From Bacillota bacterium (GTDB lineage: Bacteria > Bacillota > Clostridia > Lachnospirales > Lachnospiraceae), in contig JAEVYT010000030.1 in NCBI GenBank assembly GCA_023392615.1, positions 310,001 to 374,000 of the forward strand: a stretch of DNA of 64,000 nucleotides, written 5' to 3'. Both the position numbers and the translations under genes were made by a program. Within the stretch, counting starts at the first letter, position 1. The number at the start of each line of letters is the position of its first letter. Below are positions 35,576 to 44,379 of this stretch, one piece after another. Under the pieces are notes generated by a model that did no database searches, was not told the origin of the DNA, and worked only from the letters and a program-made list of their open reading frames with translations.

Positions 35576-36673
35576 ATGAAATTAGGTATCGTAGGCTTAC
35601 CCAATGTAGGTAAGAGTACTCTTTTTAATTCGTTAACAAAAGCGGGGGCAGAATCAGCGAACTATCCGTTCTGTACGATTGATCCGAATATAGGTATTGT
35701 ACCGGTTCCGGATGAAAGATTGAAAGTATTAGGAGATTTATATCAGTCTGAGAAGGTTGTAGCGGCTACGATTGAATTTGTTGATATCGCGGGTCTTGTA
35801 AAGGGAGCATCCAAGGGAGAAGGTCTTGGCAACCAGTTCCTTTCCAATATTCGTGAGGTAGATGCAATTGTTCACGTTGTTCGTTGTTTTGAAGATGGTA
35901 ATGTAATTCACGTAGATGGCTCCGTTGACCCGTTAAGGGATATTGAAACCATAAATCTTGAATTGATTTTTTCTGATATTGAGATATTAGAGAGAAGAAT
36001 CTCTAGAGTTGCGAAGGGTGCAAAAAATGATAAATCTTTAGCCAAAGAACTAGCTCTTTTGGAACAGCTTAAGGCGTTTTTAGAAGACGGTAAGATGGCG
36101 AAGGCATTTGAACCAGGTGATGATGAAGAAGCATTAATTATGAATGAGCTGAATCTATTAACAGCAAAACCGGTAATCTACGCATCAAATGTTAAAGAAG
36201 ATGATCTTGCAGATGACGGTGAGAACAATGATTATGTAAAGGCAGTTCGAGAATTTGCTAAGAGTGAAAATTCTGAAGTGTTTGTGATCTGTGCACAAAT
36301 TGAGCAGGAAATTGCAGAGCTTGATGAGGAAGAGAAGAAGATGTTTTTAGAGGATTTGGGACTTAAGGAATCCGGATTAGAAAAATTAATTACAGCAAGC
36401 TATCGATTACTAGGATTAATTAGTTATCTTACAGCGGGACCGAAGGAAACAAAAGCCTGGACAATTAAGATTGGTACGAAGGCGCCTCAGGCTGCCGGTA
36501 AGATTCATTCGGATTTCGAACGTGGATTTATTCGTGCTGAAATCGTAAATTATCACAATCTTGTTGAATGTGGAAACTATAATGCTGCCAAAGAAAAAGG
36601 TTTGGTTCGCTCTGAAGGTAAAGAATATGTTGTTCAGGACGGAGACGTAGTGTTATTCCGATTTAATGTATAA
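35576..36673 (+). CDS. ychF: Obg-like ATPase YchF
   Basis: A universally conserved P-loop NTPase of the Obg family that prefers ATP and binds ribosomes. The 365 residues carry GLPNVGKSTLFNSLT (P-loop), the FVDIAGLVKGASKGEGLGN switch region, and an altered G4 motif (ASNVKEDD, where Obg GTPases have NKxD) consistent with ATP use. A coiled-coil insertion lies around 130-200 and a C-terminal TGS domain has AAGKIHSDFERGFIRAEIV. GGAAGGAAG precedes ATG. It is a single gene between thiN and lgt. Confidence 0.95.
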   Translation: MKLGIVGLPNVGKSTLFNSLTKAGAESANYPFCTIDPNIGIVPVPDERLKVLGDLYQSEKVVAATIEFVDIAGLVKGASKGEGLGNQFLSNIREVDAIVHVVRCFEDGNVIHVDGSVDPLRDIETINLELIFSDIEILERRISRVAKGAKNDKSLAKELALLEQLKAFLEDGKMAKAFEPGDDEEALIMNELNLLTAKPVIYASNVKEDDLADDGENNDYVKAVREFAKSENSEVFVICAQIEQEIAELDEEEKKMFLEDLGLKESGLEKLITASYRLLGLISYLTAGPKETKAWTIKIGTKAPQAAGKIHSDFERGFIRAEIVNYHNLVECGNYNAAKEKGLVRSEGKEYVVQDGDVVLFRFNV

Positions 36674-36708
36674 TTAATATAAAGATTACAGAGAGTGGTG
36701 AGGTTATA

Positions 36709-37647
36709 TTGGATAACTTGAAGACAAATGTTATTTTTCCGCACCTGGGCATAGAGTTTCATCATTTTACCTCGGGCTTTGATGTGTTTGGATTTCATAT
36801 CGCATTTTATGGTGTTGTAATAGGATTTGGTATGTTGCTTGGTATGCTGATGGCATTTTGGACGGCGAAGAGAACCGGACAAAATCCGGATTTTTATATG
36901 GATTTTGCATTGGTAGCAATAATCACTTCAGTAATAGGGGCAAGAATATATTATGTGGTATTTGCTTGGGACGAATTTAGAGATCGACCTCTATCAGTAT
37001 TCAATCTTCGTACTGGAGGATTAGCGATTTACGGTGGTATTATTGTTGCATTTTTGACAGCGATAATATATGCAAGATATAAAAAATACTCTTTTTGGTT
37101 ATTGGTAGATACGGGATGTATTGGTTTAGTAACCGGACAGATGATAGGTCGATGGGGTAATTTCTTTAATCGAGAAGCGTTTGGAAAATACACTGACGGA
37201 CTCTTCGCGATGCAGTTAGACCGAAGAGTGGTTTCAAGTGTATATCAGGATACGATATCATCAAGTCAGTTACAACAGATGTATTCCGGAAGACCAAAGG
37301 CACTGGAACGAATTATGGAGATTCGCAACCATATCCAGTCAGTTGATGGAATTAGTTATATTCAGGTGCACCCAACCTTTCTTTATGAATCATTATGGAA
37401 TTTATGCTTACTAATAATTCTAGTACTATATACAAAACATAAGAAATTTGATGGAGAAGTAATGCTACTCTACTTGTTTGGCTATGGTCTTGGAAGAGTA
37501 TGGATGGAAGGACTAAGAACGGATCAACTGTTTCTTTGGGGAACTCCGTTTGCAGTATCACAACTATTATCTGCATTATTAGTACTCGGATCAGCCATAT
37601 ATCTTGTATATAGAAGAATGAAGTTAAAGAATACTAGATTAACTTAG
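36709..37647 (+). CDS. lgt: Prolipoprotein diacylglyceryl transferase
   Basis: Attaches diacylglycerol to the lipobox Cys of preprolipoproteins, such as the GerMN and DUF4362-like lipoproteins in this window. The 312-residue membrane protein has about seven helices. The Lgt signature is MIGRWGNFFNREAFGKYTDG near residue 145, and the catalytic-region His segment is HPTFLYESLWN. The segment between (about 160-215) is somewhat long. The start is TTG at 36709, supported by GTGAGG and the family N-terminus; no in-frame ATG is suitable. It is followed immediately by a large inverted repeat. Confidence 0.93.
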   Translation: MDNLKTNVIFPHLGIEFHHFTSGFDVFGFHIAFYGVVIGFGMLLGMLMAFWTAKRTGQNPDFYMDFALVAIITSVIGARIYYVVFAWDEFRDRPLSVFNLRTGGLAIYGGIIVAFLTAIIYARYKKYSFWLLVDTGCIGLVTGQMIGRWGNFFNREAFGKYTDGLFAMQLDRRVVSSVYQDTISSSQLQQMYSGRPKALERIMEIRNHIQSVDGISYIQVHPTFLYESLWNLCLLIILVLYTKHKKFDGEVMLLYLFGYGLGRVWMEGLRTDQLFLWGTPFAVSQLLSALLVLGSAIYLVYRRMKLKNTRLT

Positions 37648-37656
37648 GCCTTTACA

Positions 37657-37791
37657 GGGATATTGCGAAATAAATAATTTTTAAGGAACAATGTTATATT
37701 ACCATAATGCACTGTTTGGTGGTTGTCTTCCAACCTGTGTGTGAGGTGATTAACATTGTTACTTAATAGAATTATTATTTTGCAATATCCC
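37657..37791. repeat. 135-bp inverted-repeat element with GGGATATTGC ends
   Basis: GGGATATTGC (37657-37666) and GCAATATCCC (37782-37791) are perfect terminal inverted repeats. The next 30 nt on each side also pair imperfectly, including AACAATGTTA with TAACATTGTT. An apical GGTTG/CAACC hairpin lies at 37721-37735. The whole can fold into one long stem-loop starting 10 nt after lgt. It contains AAGGAACAATGTTAT (37683-37697). A related shorter copy lies at 58495-58549. It may serve as the lgt terminator, or it may be a small MITE-like element. Confidence 0.8.
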
Positions 37792-37907
37792 TTTTCTGTC
37801 TTTAATGAAATGGGCCTATTTTCCTATTAGCCCCAAAAATGACTATATATTGACACGAAATGATTGTTTTTATAAATTAATACTATATATTGTGAAGTAT
37901 TACCGAA

Positions 37908-37960
37908 AAAGCGCTGAAAGCCAATAAATATAAGGGTTTCTGTGCTTTATTTTTTTTATT
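37908..37960 (+). terminator. Intrinsic terminator upstream of mraZ
   Basis: AAAGCGCTGAAAGCC (37908-37922) pairs with GGGTTTCTGTGCTTT (37934-37948), with three mismatches, and is followed by a T-rich run to 37960. It isolates the dcw operon from lgt. Confidence 0.75.
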
Positions 37961-37966
37961 TAATAC

Positions 37967-37995
37967 TTGATATATTCCCATTTTTAATATAAAAT
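37967..37995 (+). promoter_or_regulatory. Probable promoter of mraZ and the dcw operon
   Basis: TTGATA (37967-37972), a 17-nt spacer and TAAAAT (37990-37995). Transcription would begin about 38002, at the first MraZ box. Confidence 0.6.
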
Positions 37996-38003
37996 AGACC
38001 TAG

Positions 38004-38050
38004 AAGTGGAGAGAAGTGGTGGAAAGTGGTGATAAAGACCACGAAAGTGG
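38004..38050 (+). promoter_or_regulatory. MraZ operator: repeated AAGTGG boxes
   Basis: AAGTGG occurs at 38004, 38014 and 38024, in exact 10-nt phase, and again at 38045. Phased GTGG repeats just upstream of mraZ are the known binding sites of MraZ, which represses its own operon in other bacteria. They lie at and just after the predicted transcription start. Confidence 0.85.
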
Positions 38051-38099
38051 TGTGAAATTACTGGATGCCAATCACAAGATAAAGAAGGTGAAAGCCATT

Positions 38100-38528
38100 A
38101 TGTTCATGGGTGAATATGAACATTCAATTGATGCAAAAGGAAGAATCATCGTACCTGCAAAGTTCAGGGAAGATCTAGGAGAAGAATTTGTGGTAACTCT
38201 AGGTTTGGATGGTTGTTTATTTGCATACCCAAAAAACGAATGGCAGACTTTCGCATCTGAGCTCGGTAAGCTTCCCGGTACAAAAGAAGCAAGACAATTA
38301 CAGCGATACTTTTTTGGTAAAGCGGCTGCATGTGAAGCGGACAAGCAGGGAAGAATATTAATACCGGCTGTATTAAGAGAATGTGCAGGATTAGAAAAGG
38401 ATATTGTTTTTGTTGGAGTACTTAATAAAATTGAAATCTGGAGTAAAGAACGTTGGGATAACAATAACGATTTTGATGATGTTGATACAATAGCAGAGCA
38501 TATGACGCAGTTTGGTATAAGTTTTTAA
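38100..38528 (+). CDS. mraZ: Transcriptional regulator MraZ
   Basis: First gene of the dcw cluster; an AbrB-like double-domain DNA-binding protein that represses its own operon. The 142 residues hold the two repeats typical of MraZ: EYEHSIDAKGRIIVPAKFRE (about 4-23) and AACEADKQGRILIPAVLRE (about 79-97), each with the DxxGR motif. The open frame runs from 38016, but ATG at 38100 has an AAGGTG site and gives the normal N-terminus (MFMGEYEHS); the earlier part covers the operator repeats. rsmH follows after 19 nt. Confidence 0.95.
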   Translation: MFMGEYEHSIDAKGRIIVPAKFREDLGEEFVVTLGLDGCLFAYPKNEWQTFASELGKLPGTKEARQLQRYFFGKAAACEADKQGRILIPAVLRECAGLEKDIVFVGVLNKIEIWSKERWDNNNDFDDVDTIAEHMTQFGISF

Positions 38529-38547
38529 GCGTACAATGGAGGGCAGC

Positions 38548-39480
38548 ATGGCATTTGAACACAAATCAGTATTGTTAGAAGAAACGATAGATAACTTGAA
38601 CATAAAACAGGAAGGCATCTATGTTGACGGCACATTGGGCGGCGCTGGTCACTCGATAGAGATTGCTAAGCGTTTGACAAACGGCAGATTAATCGGAATA
38701 GATCAGGATGAAGCAGCGATTAAGGCGGCAAGTGAACGACTTATAGATTTTAAAGATAAGGTTACGATAGTAAGAAGCAATTATTGTAATATAAAACAGG
38801 TGCTAGGAGATTTGGATATTCAGAAGGTGGATGGCATTATGCTGGATTTGGGAGTTTCCTCCTATCAGCTTGATACACCGGAGAGAGGCTTTTCTTATCG
38901 AGAAGATGCACCGCTTGACATGAGAATGGACACCAGAAATGAATTAACAGCGAAGGATATCGTCAATAATTACAGTGAGATGGAATTGTTTCACATCATA
39001 CGTGATTATGGGGAAGATAATTTTGCGAAAAACATCGCAAAGCATATCGTAAGAATGAGAGAGGAGAAGCCACTGGAAACTACCTTTGAACTTAATGAAG
39101 CGATAAAGGCAGCAATACCAATGAAGCTCCGAATTAATGGTGGACATCCTTCCAAAAGAACCTTTCAAGCAATACGAATAGAATTAAACAGAGAGTTGGA
39201 CGTACTGAAGGATACCTTACAGGATATGGTGGAACTCTTAGCTCCGGGCGGTAGACTTTGCATTATAACCTTTCATTCTTTAGAGGATAGAATTGTGAAG
39301 GCAACATTTAAAAGGTTTGAAAATCCATGTACCTGCCCGCCGAGTTTTCCGGTCTGCGTATGTGGTAAGGAATCTTATGGAAAGGTAATTTCCAGAAAGC
39401 CCATTCTTCCGTCACAGGAGGAGCTGGAATATAATAAAAGATCAAAGAGTGCCAAACTGAGAGTGTTTGAAAAGAGATAG
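38548..39480 (+). CDS. rsmH: 16S rRNA cytosine-1402 N4-methyltransferase
   Basis: Methylates N4 of C1402 in 16S rRNA (MraW). The 310 residues have the N-terminal FEHKSVLLEETIDNL, the SAM site DGTLGGAGHSIEIAK, and the long family-specific insertion with DLGVSSYQLDTPERGFSYR and DAPLDMRMD. The FHSLEDRIVK motif (about 248-257) and the Cys-rich CTCPPSFPVCVCG near the end are also seen. ATG at 38548 follows GGAGGG; the ATG 12 nt earlier overlaps that site. Standard second gene of the Gram-positive dcw cluster. Confidence 0.96.
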   Translation: MAFEHKSVLLEETIDNLNIKQEGIYVDGTLGGAGHSIEIAKRLTNGRLIGIDQDEAAIKAASERLIDFKDKVTIVRSNYCNIKQVLGDLDIQKVDGIMLDLGVSSYQLDTPERGFSYREDAPLDMRMDTRNELTAKDIVNNYSEMELFHIIRDYGEDNFAKNIAKHIVRMREEKPLETTFELNEAIKAAIPMKLRINGGHPSKRTFQAIRIELNRELDVLKDTLQDMVELLAPGGRLCIITFHSLEDRIVKATFKRFENPCTCPPSFPVCVCGKESYGKVISRKPILPSQEELEYNKRSKSAKLRVFEKR

Positions 39481-39529
39481 CATTTAATAAAAATTTGGGA
39501 AATATATAGTAATGGGGAGTGACTCAGGC

Positions 39530-40027
39530 ATGGAGGCTAAACGAAATAATTATTATCAGAACAATAGGACAAGCTATGTTGAAGGTAACACAGTACGTAA
39601 GCTTAATACAGTTCCGGATATTAGAAGAGAGGAACAACCGTATGAACAACCGTATGAACAGCCTTCTAGACGTAGACGGGAGCAGAACCAACCGAAGACA
39701 TTATCGGCTATCAATTTTGCATCCTTACTTGTGCTTATTGTTGCGATTTCAATTACGGTATTTATGTGCTACGAATATTTAACTCTTCAGGCGAGCGTTA
39801 GTCATTTGAACAGCAGAGCGAAGGAGTTACAGAAAGAGTTGGTTACAAGTACGAAGGATAATGATGCGGCGATGGATAAGCTCAAAGCAGCGGTTGATTT
39901 GGACAAAGTTTATCAAATTGCTGTGGGAGATTACGGTATGGTATATCCTAATAAGAATAAGATAATTAGCTTTGATAGCAGTGATGGTAGCCATGTGACA
40001 CAATATGAAGATATTCCGCAAAAATAA
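39530..40027 (+). CDS. ftsL: FtsL-like cell division protein
   Basis: A 165-residue bitopic protein in the ftsL position. A basic, low-complexity cytosolic N-terminus contains a short repeat (EQPYEQPYEQPS). One membrane helix follows at about 62-85 (SLLVLIVAISITVFMCYEYL), then a heptad-patterned extracellular coiled coil (VSHLNSRAKELQKELV) that would pair with DivIC-like partners and DivIB in the divisome. Sequence conservation in FtsL is low, so the call rests on topology and position. ATG at 39530 lies 10 nt behind GGGGAG; an ATG at 39512 is also possible. The PBP gene follows 26 nt later. Confidence 0.75.
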   Translation: MEAKRNNYYQNNRTSYVEGNTVRKLNTVPDIRREEQPYEQPYEQPSRRRREQNQPKTLSAINFASLLVLIVAISITVFMCYEYLTLQASVSHLNSRAKELQKELVTSTKDNDAAMDKLKAAVDLDKVYQIAVGDYGMVYPNKNKIISFDSSDGSHVTQYEDIPQK

Positions 40028-40053
40028 CGTTTGTGTGGATGAGGTTAAATACA

Positions 40054-42039
40054 ATGGAAAACAAATCAGATAAAACAATTAAAAAATTTAATTCACGAAT
40101 GCAAGCAAGTTTATTGCTTGTATTTTGTGTTATTACTCTGCTGATGCTTGGATTGATAATAAGGATTATTTATATTATGCAAACGGATGGTGAACGATAT
40201 GCCAAAACTGTATTATCCCGTCAATCCTATGTTAGCACGGTTCTTCCATACAAGAGAGGTGACATACTAGACAGTAACGGAACAGTATTGGCACATAGTG
40301 AACTGAAATATCGCTTGATTTTAAATCCGAAGCAGCTGCTGGACAAAAAAAATAAAAAAGATAAAAATAAATATATTGAAACAACTGTTCAAGCGCTGAA
40401 TAAGTATTTCGCAATCCCGGCCAAGACTATAAATGATATTCTAAATGATAAGAATAAAGCAACTAGTCAGTACACAGTGATTAGTAAGCATTTGAATTAT
40501 GATACGGTTCAAAAGTTTAAAGCAAAAATGAAAGAGAACAAAGTACGTGGAGTATATTTTGAAGAAGAATACATACGAAAGTACCCATATAACACGCTAG
40601 CCTGTGATGTACTTGGATTTACCTCCAGTGATGACTCGGGCTTGTGGGGAATTGAAAAATATTATAACAGTGAACTTGTCGGAACAAACGGACGAGAATA
40701 TGGATATTACGGATCAGATTTGAATATAGAGCGTACCGTTAAGAAAGCAGAGAATGGTAATACGATTGTTACCACATTGAATGCGGATGTACAACGAATT
40801 GTACAGAAGAAAATAAATGAGTTTAATGCTGAGACTGGAAGTAAAAATATCGGTGTGCTTGTGATGAATCCGAATAACGGAGATGTAATCGCAATGGCCT
40901 CCAATAAGGAATATAATTTAAATGATCCGAGAAATCTTAATGGAATATATACAAAAGAACAGCTTGCGGTAATGTCCGATACCCAAAAAACCAATGCACT
41001 CAATTCACTTTGGAGAAATGATGCGATTAGTTTCAATTATGAGCCCGGTTCGACTTGGAAGCCAATGACAATCTCGTCGGCTCTAGAAGAAAATGTGATC
41101 AAACCGGATGATCATTATCTTTGTGATGGTGGTCAGACAATACACGGTGTACGTATTAAATGTAGTAACCGTGCGGGACATGGAGATATCTCACTTACCC
41201 AGGCTCTTATGTTTTCCTGCAACGATGCTTTAATGCAGATAGTTGCGAAGGAAGGTAAGAACACATTTTATCAATACCAGAAGAATTTTGGATTGGGTCA
41301 GAAGACTGGGATTGATTTGCCAGGCGAAGAAGTAGGTATTTTAACCAACCTAGATCGTATGGGGGACATTGAGCTTGCGACCAGCAGTTTTGGACAGACC
41401 TTTAATACCACGATGATTCAGATGGCGTCCGCTTTTTCTTCTGTAGTGAATGGTGGAAATTACTATGCCCCTCATGTGATGAAAAAAATCGTGAATGATA
41501 ATGGAGCTACCATAAAGGAATTTGATAAATCTTTAATACGACAGACGGTATCGACTAAAACATCTGAATTTGTCAAAGCCGCCTTATATCAGGCGGTGGA
41601 AGCGGGTACTGCAAAGGGTGCACAGGTAGAAGGTTATGCAATCGGTGGTAAAACCGGTACGGCTCAAAAATATCCACGTACTGCCAATAAATATCTAGTA
41701 TCATTTATAGGATGTGTACCAGCTGAAAATCCTCAGGCTGTTATCTATGTAATCGTAGACGAGCCGCAGAATGTAATAAAACAGGCGGACAGTTCTATTG
41801 CTACTAAATTTGCCAGTAAAATACTAAATGAAATATTGCCTGTATTAGGAATTTATCCAGAGGGAGATATTGATTATCTGTTACCTACAAAAGCTCCGAC
41901 TCCTACACCTCCTCCGCAGGGAACTGTAGTTGATGAAGGTGGTGTGTTGGATAAAAATACACCGGACGCAGGTAATATAGAAAATCAAAAAAATGATAAT
42001 AAAAAGTCTCCTAAATCAAATAAAGAGACAAACCAATAA
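40054..42039 (+). CDS. ftsI: Class B penicillin-binding protein (FtsI/PbpB-like)
   Basis: A septal peptidoglycan transpeptidase. The 661 residues comprise an N-terminal membrane helix (about 15-40), a dimerisation/pedestal domain with LPYKRGDILDSNGTVLA, and a transpeptidase domain from about 250. All three active-site motifs are intact: S-x-x-K in YEPGSTWKPM, SCN in MFSCNDAL, and KTG in IGGKTGTAQK. The Pro/Asn-rich C-terminal tail (about 615-661) has no PASTA domain. GAGGT sits 8 nt before ATG 40054. Placed between ftsL and spoVD as in Bacillus pbpB. Confidence 0.92.
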   Translation: MENKSDKTIKKFNSRMQASLLLVFCVITLLMLGLIIRIIYIMQTDGERYAKTVLSRQSYVSTVLPYKRGDILDSNGTVLAHSELKYRLILNPKQLLDKKNKKDKNKYIETTVQALNKYFAIPAKTINDILNDKNKATSQYTVISKHLNYDTVQKFKAKMKENKVRGVYFEEEYIRKYPYNTLACDVLGFTSSDDSGLWGIEKYYNSELVGTNGREYGYYGSDLNIERTVKKAENGNTIVTTLNADVQRIVQKKINEFNAETGSKNIGVLVMNPNNGDVIAMASNKEYNLNDPRNLNGIYTKEQLAVMSDTQKTNALNSLWRNDAISFNYEPGSTWKPMTISSALEENVIKPDDHYLCDGGQTIHGVRIKCSNRAGHGDISLTQALMFSCNDALMQIVAKEGKNTFYQYQKNFGLGQKTGIDLPGEEVGILTNLDRMGDIELATSSFGQTFNTTMIQMASAFSSVVNGGNYYAPHVMKKIVNDNGATIKEFDKSLIRQTVSTKTSEFVKAALYQAVEAGTAKGAQVEGYAIGGKTGTAQKYPRTANKYLVSFIGCVPAENPQAVIYVIVDEPQNVIKQADSSIATKFASKILNEILPVLGIYPEGDIDYLLPTKAPTPTPPPQGTVVDEGGVLDKNTPDAGNIENQKNDNKKSPKSNKETNQ

Positions 42040-42176
42040 TTTATAGTAAAACAAAGCATGTCCTTAAGAATATTGGCTAAATAAAGCAGATAATGGTTAT
42101 GCTATGGGCTAATGTATGAATAAAGCCGTGTCCTATGTAATAAAATGAAACGATAAGATATGCAGGATATGGTGAA

Positions 42177-44129
42177 ATGTCCAGAAACAGAACATATAAT
42201 AAGAGAAATCTATTAATTGTAGTTACCATTATTATAATTGCTACCTTGGGTCTGACGATACGCTTGGGATATTTGATGCTCTTTAAATCACAGGTCTATG
42301 CCGTACGTGCGGAGGAACTTCATGAGCGCGAAAGGGACATTAAGGCGGAACGTGGTAAAATTATTGATACAAATGGAGTGCTGATCGCAACCAATAAGCC
42401 GGTTTGCACCATTTCGGTTATACATGCTCAGATTACTGATCCACAGAGGGTAATTCAAGTACTGTCTCAGGAGCTGGGATTAAGCCAAGAAGCAGTTAAA
42501 AAGAGAGTGGATAAAAACTCTTCGATTGAAAGAATTAAGTCAAATGTAAATAAAACAATCGCAGATAAAATCAGAGAATACGATTTGGATGGTGTTATGG
42601 TGGATGAGGATTATAAACGTTATTATCCCTATGACACACTAGCTTCTAAAGTAATCGGCTTCACAGGAAGTGATAATCAGGGAATTGTTGGACTTGAAGT
42701 AAAGTATGATAAGTATCTAAAGGGAATTGATGGTACTATACTTACCAAGGCTACAGGACATGGTAAGGAGATTCCAGGTGCAGCAGAAGATCGCATTGAA
42801 CCGCAGCCAGGCAGTGATCTAAAAATAAGTTTGGATGTGAATATTCAGCAGTATGCGGAACAGGCAGCAAAGAAAGTACTTGAATCCAAGCAGGCCAATA
42901 ATGTGAAGTTGATAATAATGAATCCTCAGAACGGGGAGCTTTACGCTATGGTAAATGTTCCTGAATTCAATTTAAATGATCCCTACACATTGAGTGATGA
43001 GATAAAAAATCAATACGCTGGGCAGACGCTGTCTTCACAAAAAGTAAATGATCTCCTCAATGGGATGTGGAGAAATGCATGTTTGAGTGATACCTATGAA
43101 CCGGGTTCTACTTTTAAAATTGTTACCGCCGCCGCTGGTCTGGAGGCGGGAGTAGTTAAATTAACGGATACTTTTCATTGTCCCGGTTACAAAAAGGTGG
43201 AGGATCGTACGATTCGGTGCCACAAAGCAGGAGGGCACGGTAGTGAAACTTTCGTAGATGGAATAAAAAACTCTTGTAATCCGGTTTTTATGGAAGTAGG
43301 AGCTAGACTTGGTGTTGATAAGACTTATTACTATTGGAAGAAACTCGGCCTGTTTAATAAAACAGGAATTGATTTGCCGGGTGAGGCCAATTCCATTATG
43401 CATAAAAAACAAAACATAAAAGCAGTAGAACTGGCAACAATGTCATTTGGACAGTCCTTTCAGATTACTCCACTTCAATTAATGACGGCTGCATCTGCAG
43501 TGGTAAATGGCGGAACATTAGTAACTCCACATTTTGGAGTATCAATCATATCCGGAGATGGAAATAATATTAAAAAGCTCGACTACCCAGCAAAATCAGG
43601 CGCAATTTCGAAAGAGACATCAGAAACAATGAAACAGCTACTGGAAGCGGTTGTGTCGGATGGTACCGGTAAGAGGGCATATCTTCCCGGATTTCGGATC
43701 GGTGGAAAAACAGCTACCTCCGAAAAACTTCCTCGTAGCAGTAATAAATATATCTCATCCTTTATCGGTTTTGCACCTGCCGAAAATCCTCAGGTTATGG
43801 CAATGGTTCTAATTGATGAACCGGTGGGTGTGTATTATGGCGGTACGATTGCAGCACCTGTAATATCAGAGTTATTTGACAACATACTTCCTTATCTTGG
43901 GATTGAACCGAAGTATACAGAACAAGAGATAAAGGATAACAATATTGGTACTTACATTATGCCGGATTTGGTAGGAAAGACAAAAAAAGAAGTCAGTGAT
44001 TTATCTAAGATATATGAATTTGGTGATGCGTATACTTTTGGTGATGGTGATGTTGTTAAGGAGCAATTCCCACTTCCGGGAGATAAGATTAAGAATAAAG
44101 CAAATGTGATATTATATTATGGGTCATGA
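42177..44129 (+). CDS. spoVD: Class B penicillin-binding protein SpoVD with PASTA domain
   Basis: A transpeptidase resembling SpoVD, which builds spore cortex peptidoglycan. The 650 residues show an N-terminal membrane helix (about 11-33), an ERGKIIDTNGVLIA pedestal motif, and a transpeptidase domain with YEPGSTFKIV (S-x-x-K) and KNSCNPVF (SCN). The third motif reads KTATSEK rather than KTG. A C-terminal PASTA domain starts near residue 593 (MPDLVGKTKKEV). The third-motif Gly-to-Ala change is, from memory, common in related clostridial proteins and need not be inactivating. The order pbpB-spoVD-mraY-murD-spoVE parallels Bacillus except that murE is elsewhere. Confidence 0.9.
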   Translation: MSRNRTYNKRNLLIVVTIIIIATLGLTIRLGYLMLFKSQVYAVRAEELHERERDIKAERGKIIDTNGVLIATNKPVCTISVIHAQITDPQRVIQVLSQELGLSQEAVKKRVDKNSSIERIKSNVNKTIADKIREYDLDGVMVDEDYKRYYPYDTLASKVIGFTGSDNQGIVGLEVKYDKYLKGIDGTILTKATGHGKEIPGAAEDRIEPQPGSDLKISLDVNIQQYAEQAAKKVLESKQANNVKLIIMNPQNGELYAMVNVPEFNLNDPYTLSDEIKNQYAGQTLSSQKVNDLLNGMWRNACLSDTYEPGSTFKIVTAAAGLEAGVVKLTDTFHCPGYKKVEDRTIRCHKAGGHGSETFVDGIKNSCNPVFMEVGARLGVDKTYYYWKKLGLFNKTGIDLPGEANSIMHKKQNIKAVELATMSFGQSFQITPLQLMTAASAVVNGGTLVTPHFGVSIISGDGNNIKKLDYPAKSGAISKETSETMKQLLEAVVSDGTGKRAYLPGFRIGGKTATSEKLPRSSNKYISSFIGFAPAENPQVMAMVLIDEPVGVYYGGTIAAPVISELFDNILPYLGIEPKYTEQEIKDNNIGTYIMPDLVGKTKKEVSDLSKIYEFGDAYTFGDGDVVKEQFPLPGDKIKNKANVILYYGS

Positions 44130-44288
44130 TACGGATATTAATTAATTTCACAAAGGCGTATAATAGGGATTAATCTCATATTGTTTTTTTAAATATAATA
44201 AAGTATAATAACCAAGGTATTAAATTCCGATAATAACCAGTCATGTTTAAAATATCCCAAATTGCTAAATTTCTCAAGGGAGGTTGTT

Positions 44289-44324
44289 ATGGATTTCTGT
44301 TATTTGTTAATAATAGACAAATGA
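44289..44324 (+). CDS. Possible 11-residue leader peptide upstream of mraY
   Basis: ATG at 44289 is preceded by an excellent GGGAGG site 5 nt away and starts an 11-codon frame, MDFCYLLIIDK, ending 55 nt before mraY. A short ACGTG/CACGT hairpin lies between it and the mraY ribosome site. It could be a translated leader or upstream ORF, or chance in AT-rich DNA. The rest of the 250-nt gap after spoVD shows nothing else clear. Confidence 0.3.
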   Translation: MDFCYLLIIDK

Positions 44325-44379
44325 TTAATACATAAGAAGTAAGCCGAGAACGTGTAAAAGCACGTAGATGGAGGATAGT

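Noticed and set aside
37657..37791. Inverted-repeat element considered as a structured non-coding RNA (6S or SRP RNA)
   Set aside because: It lacks the conserved loops of these RNAs, starts 10 nt after lgt without a promoter, and has a relative at another gene end.
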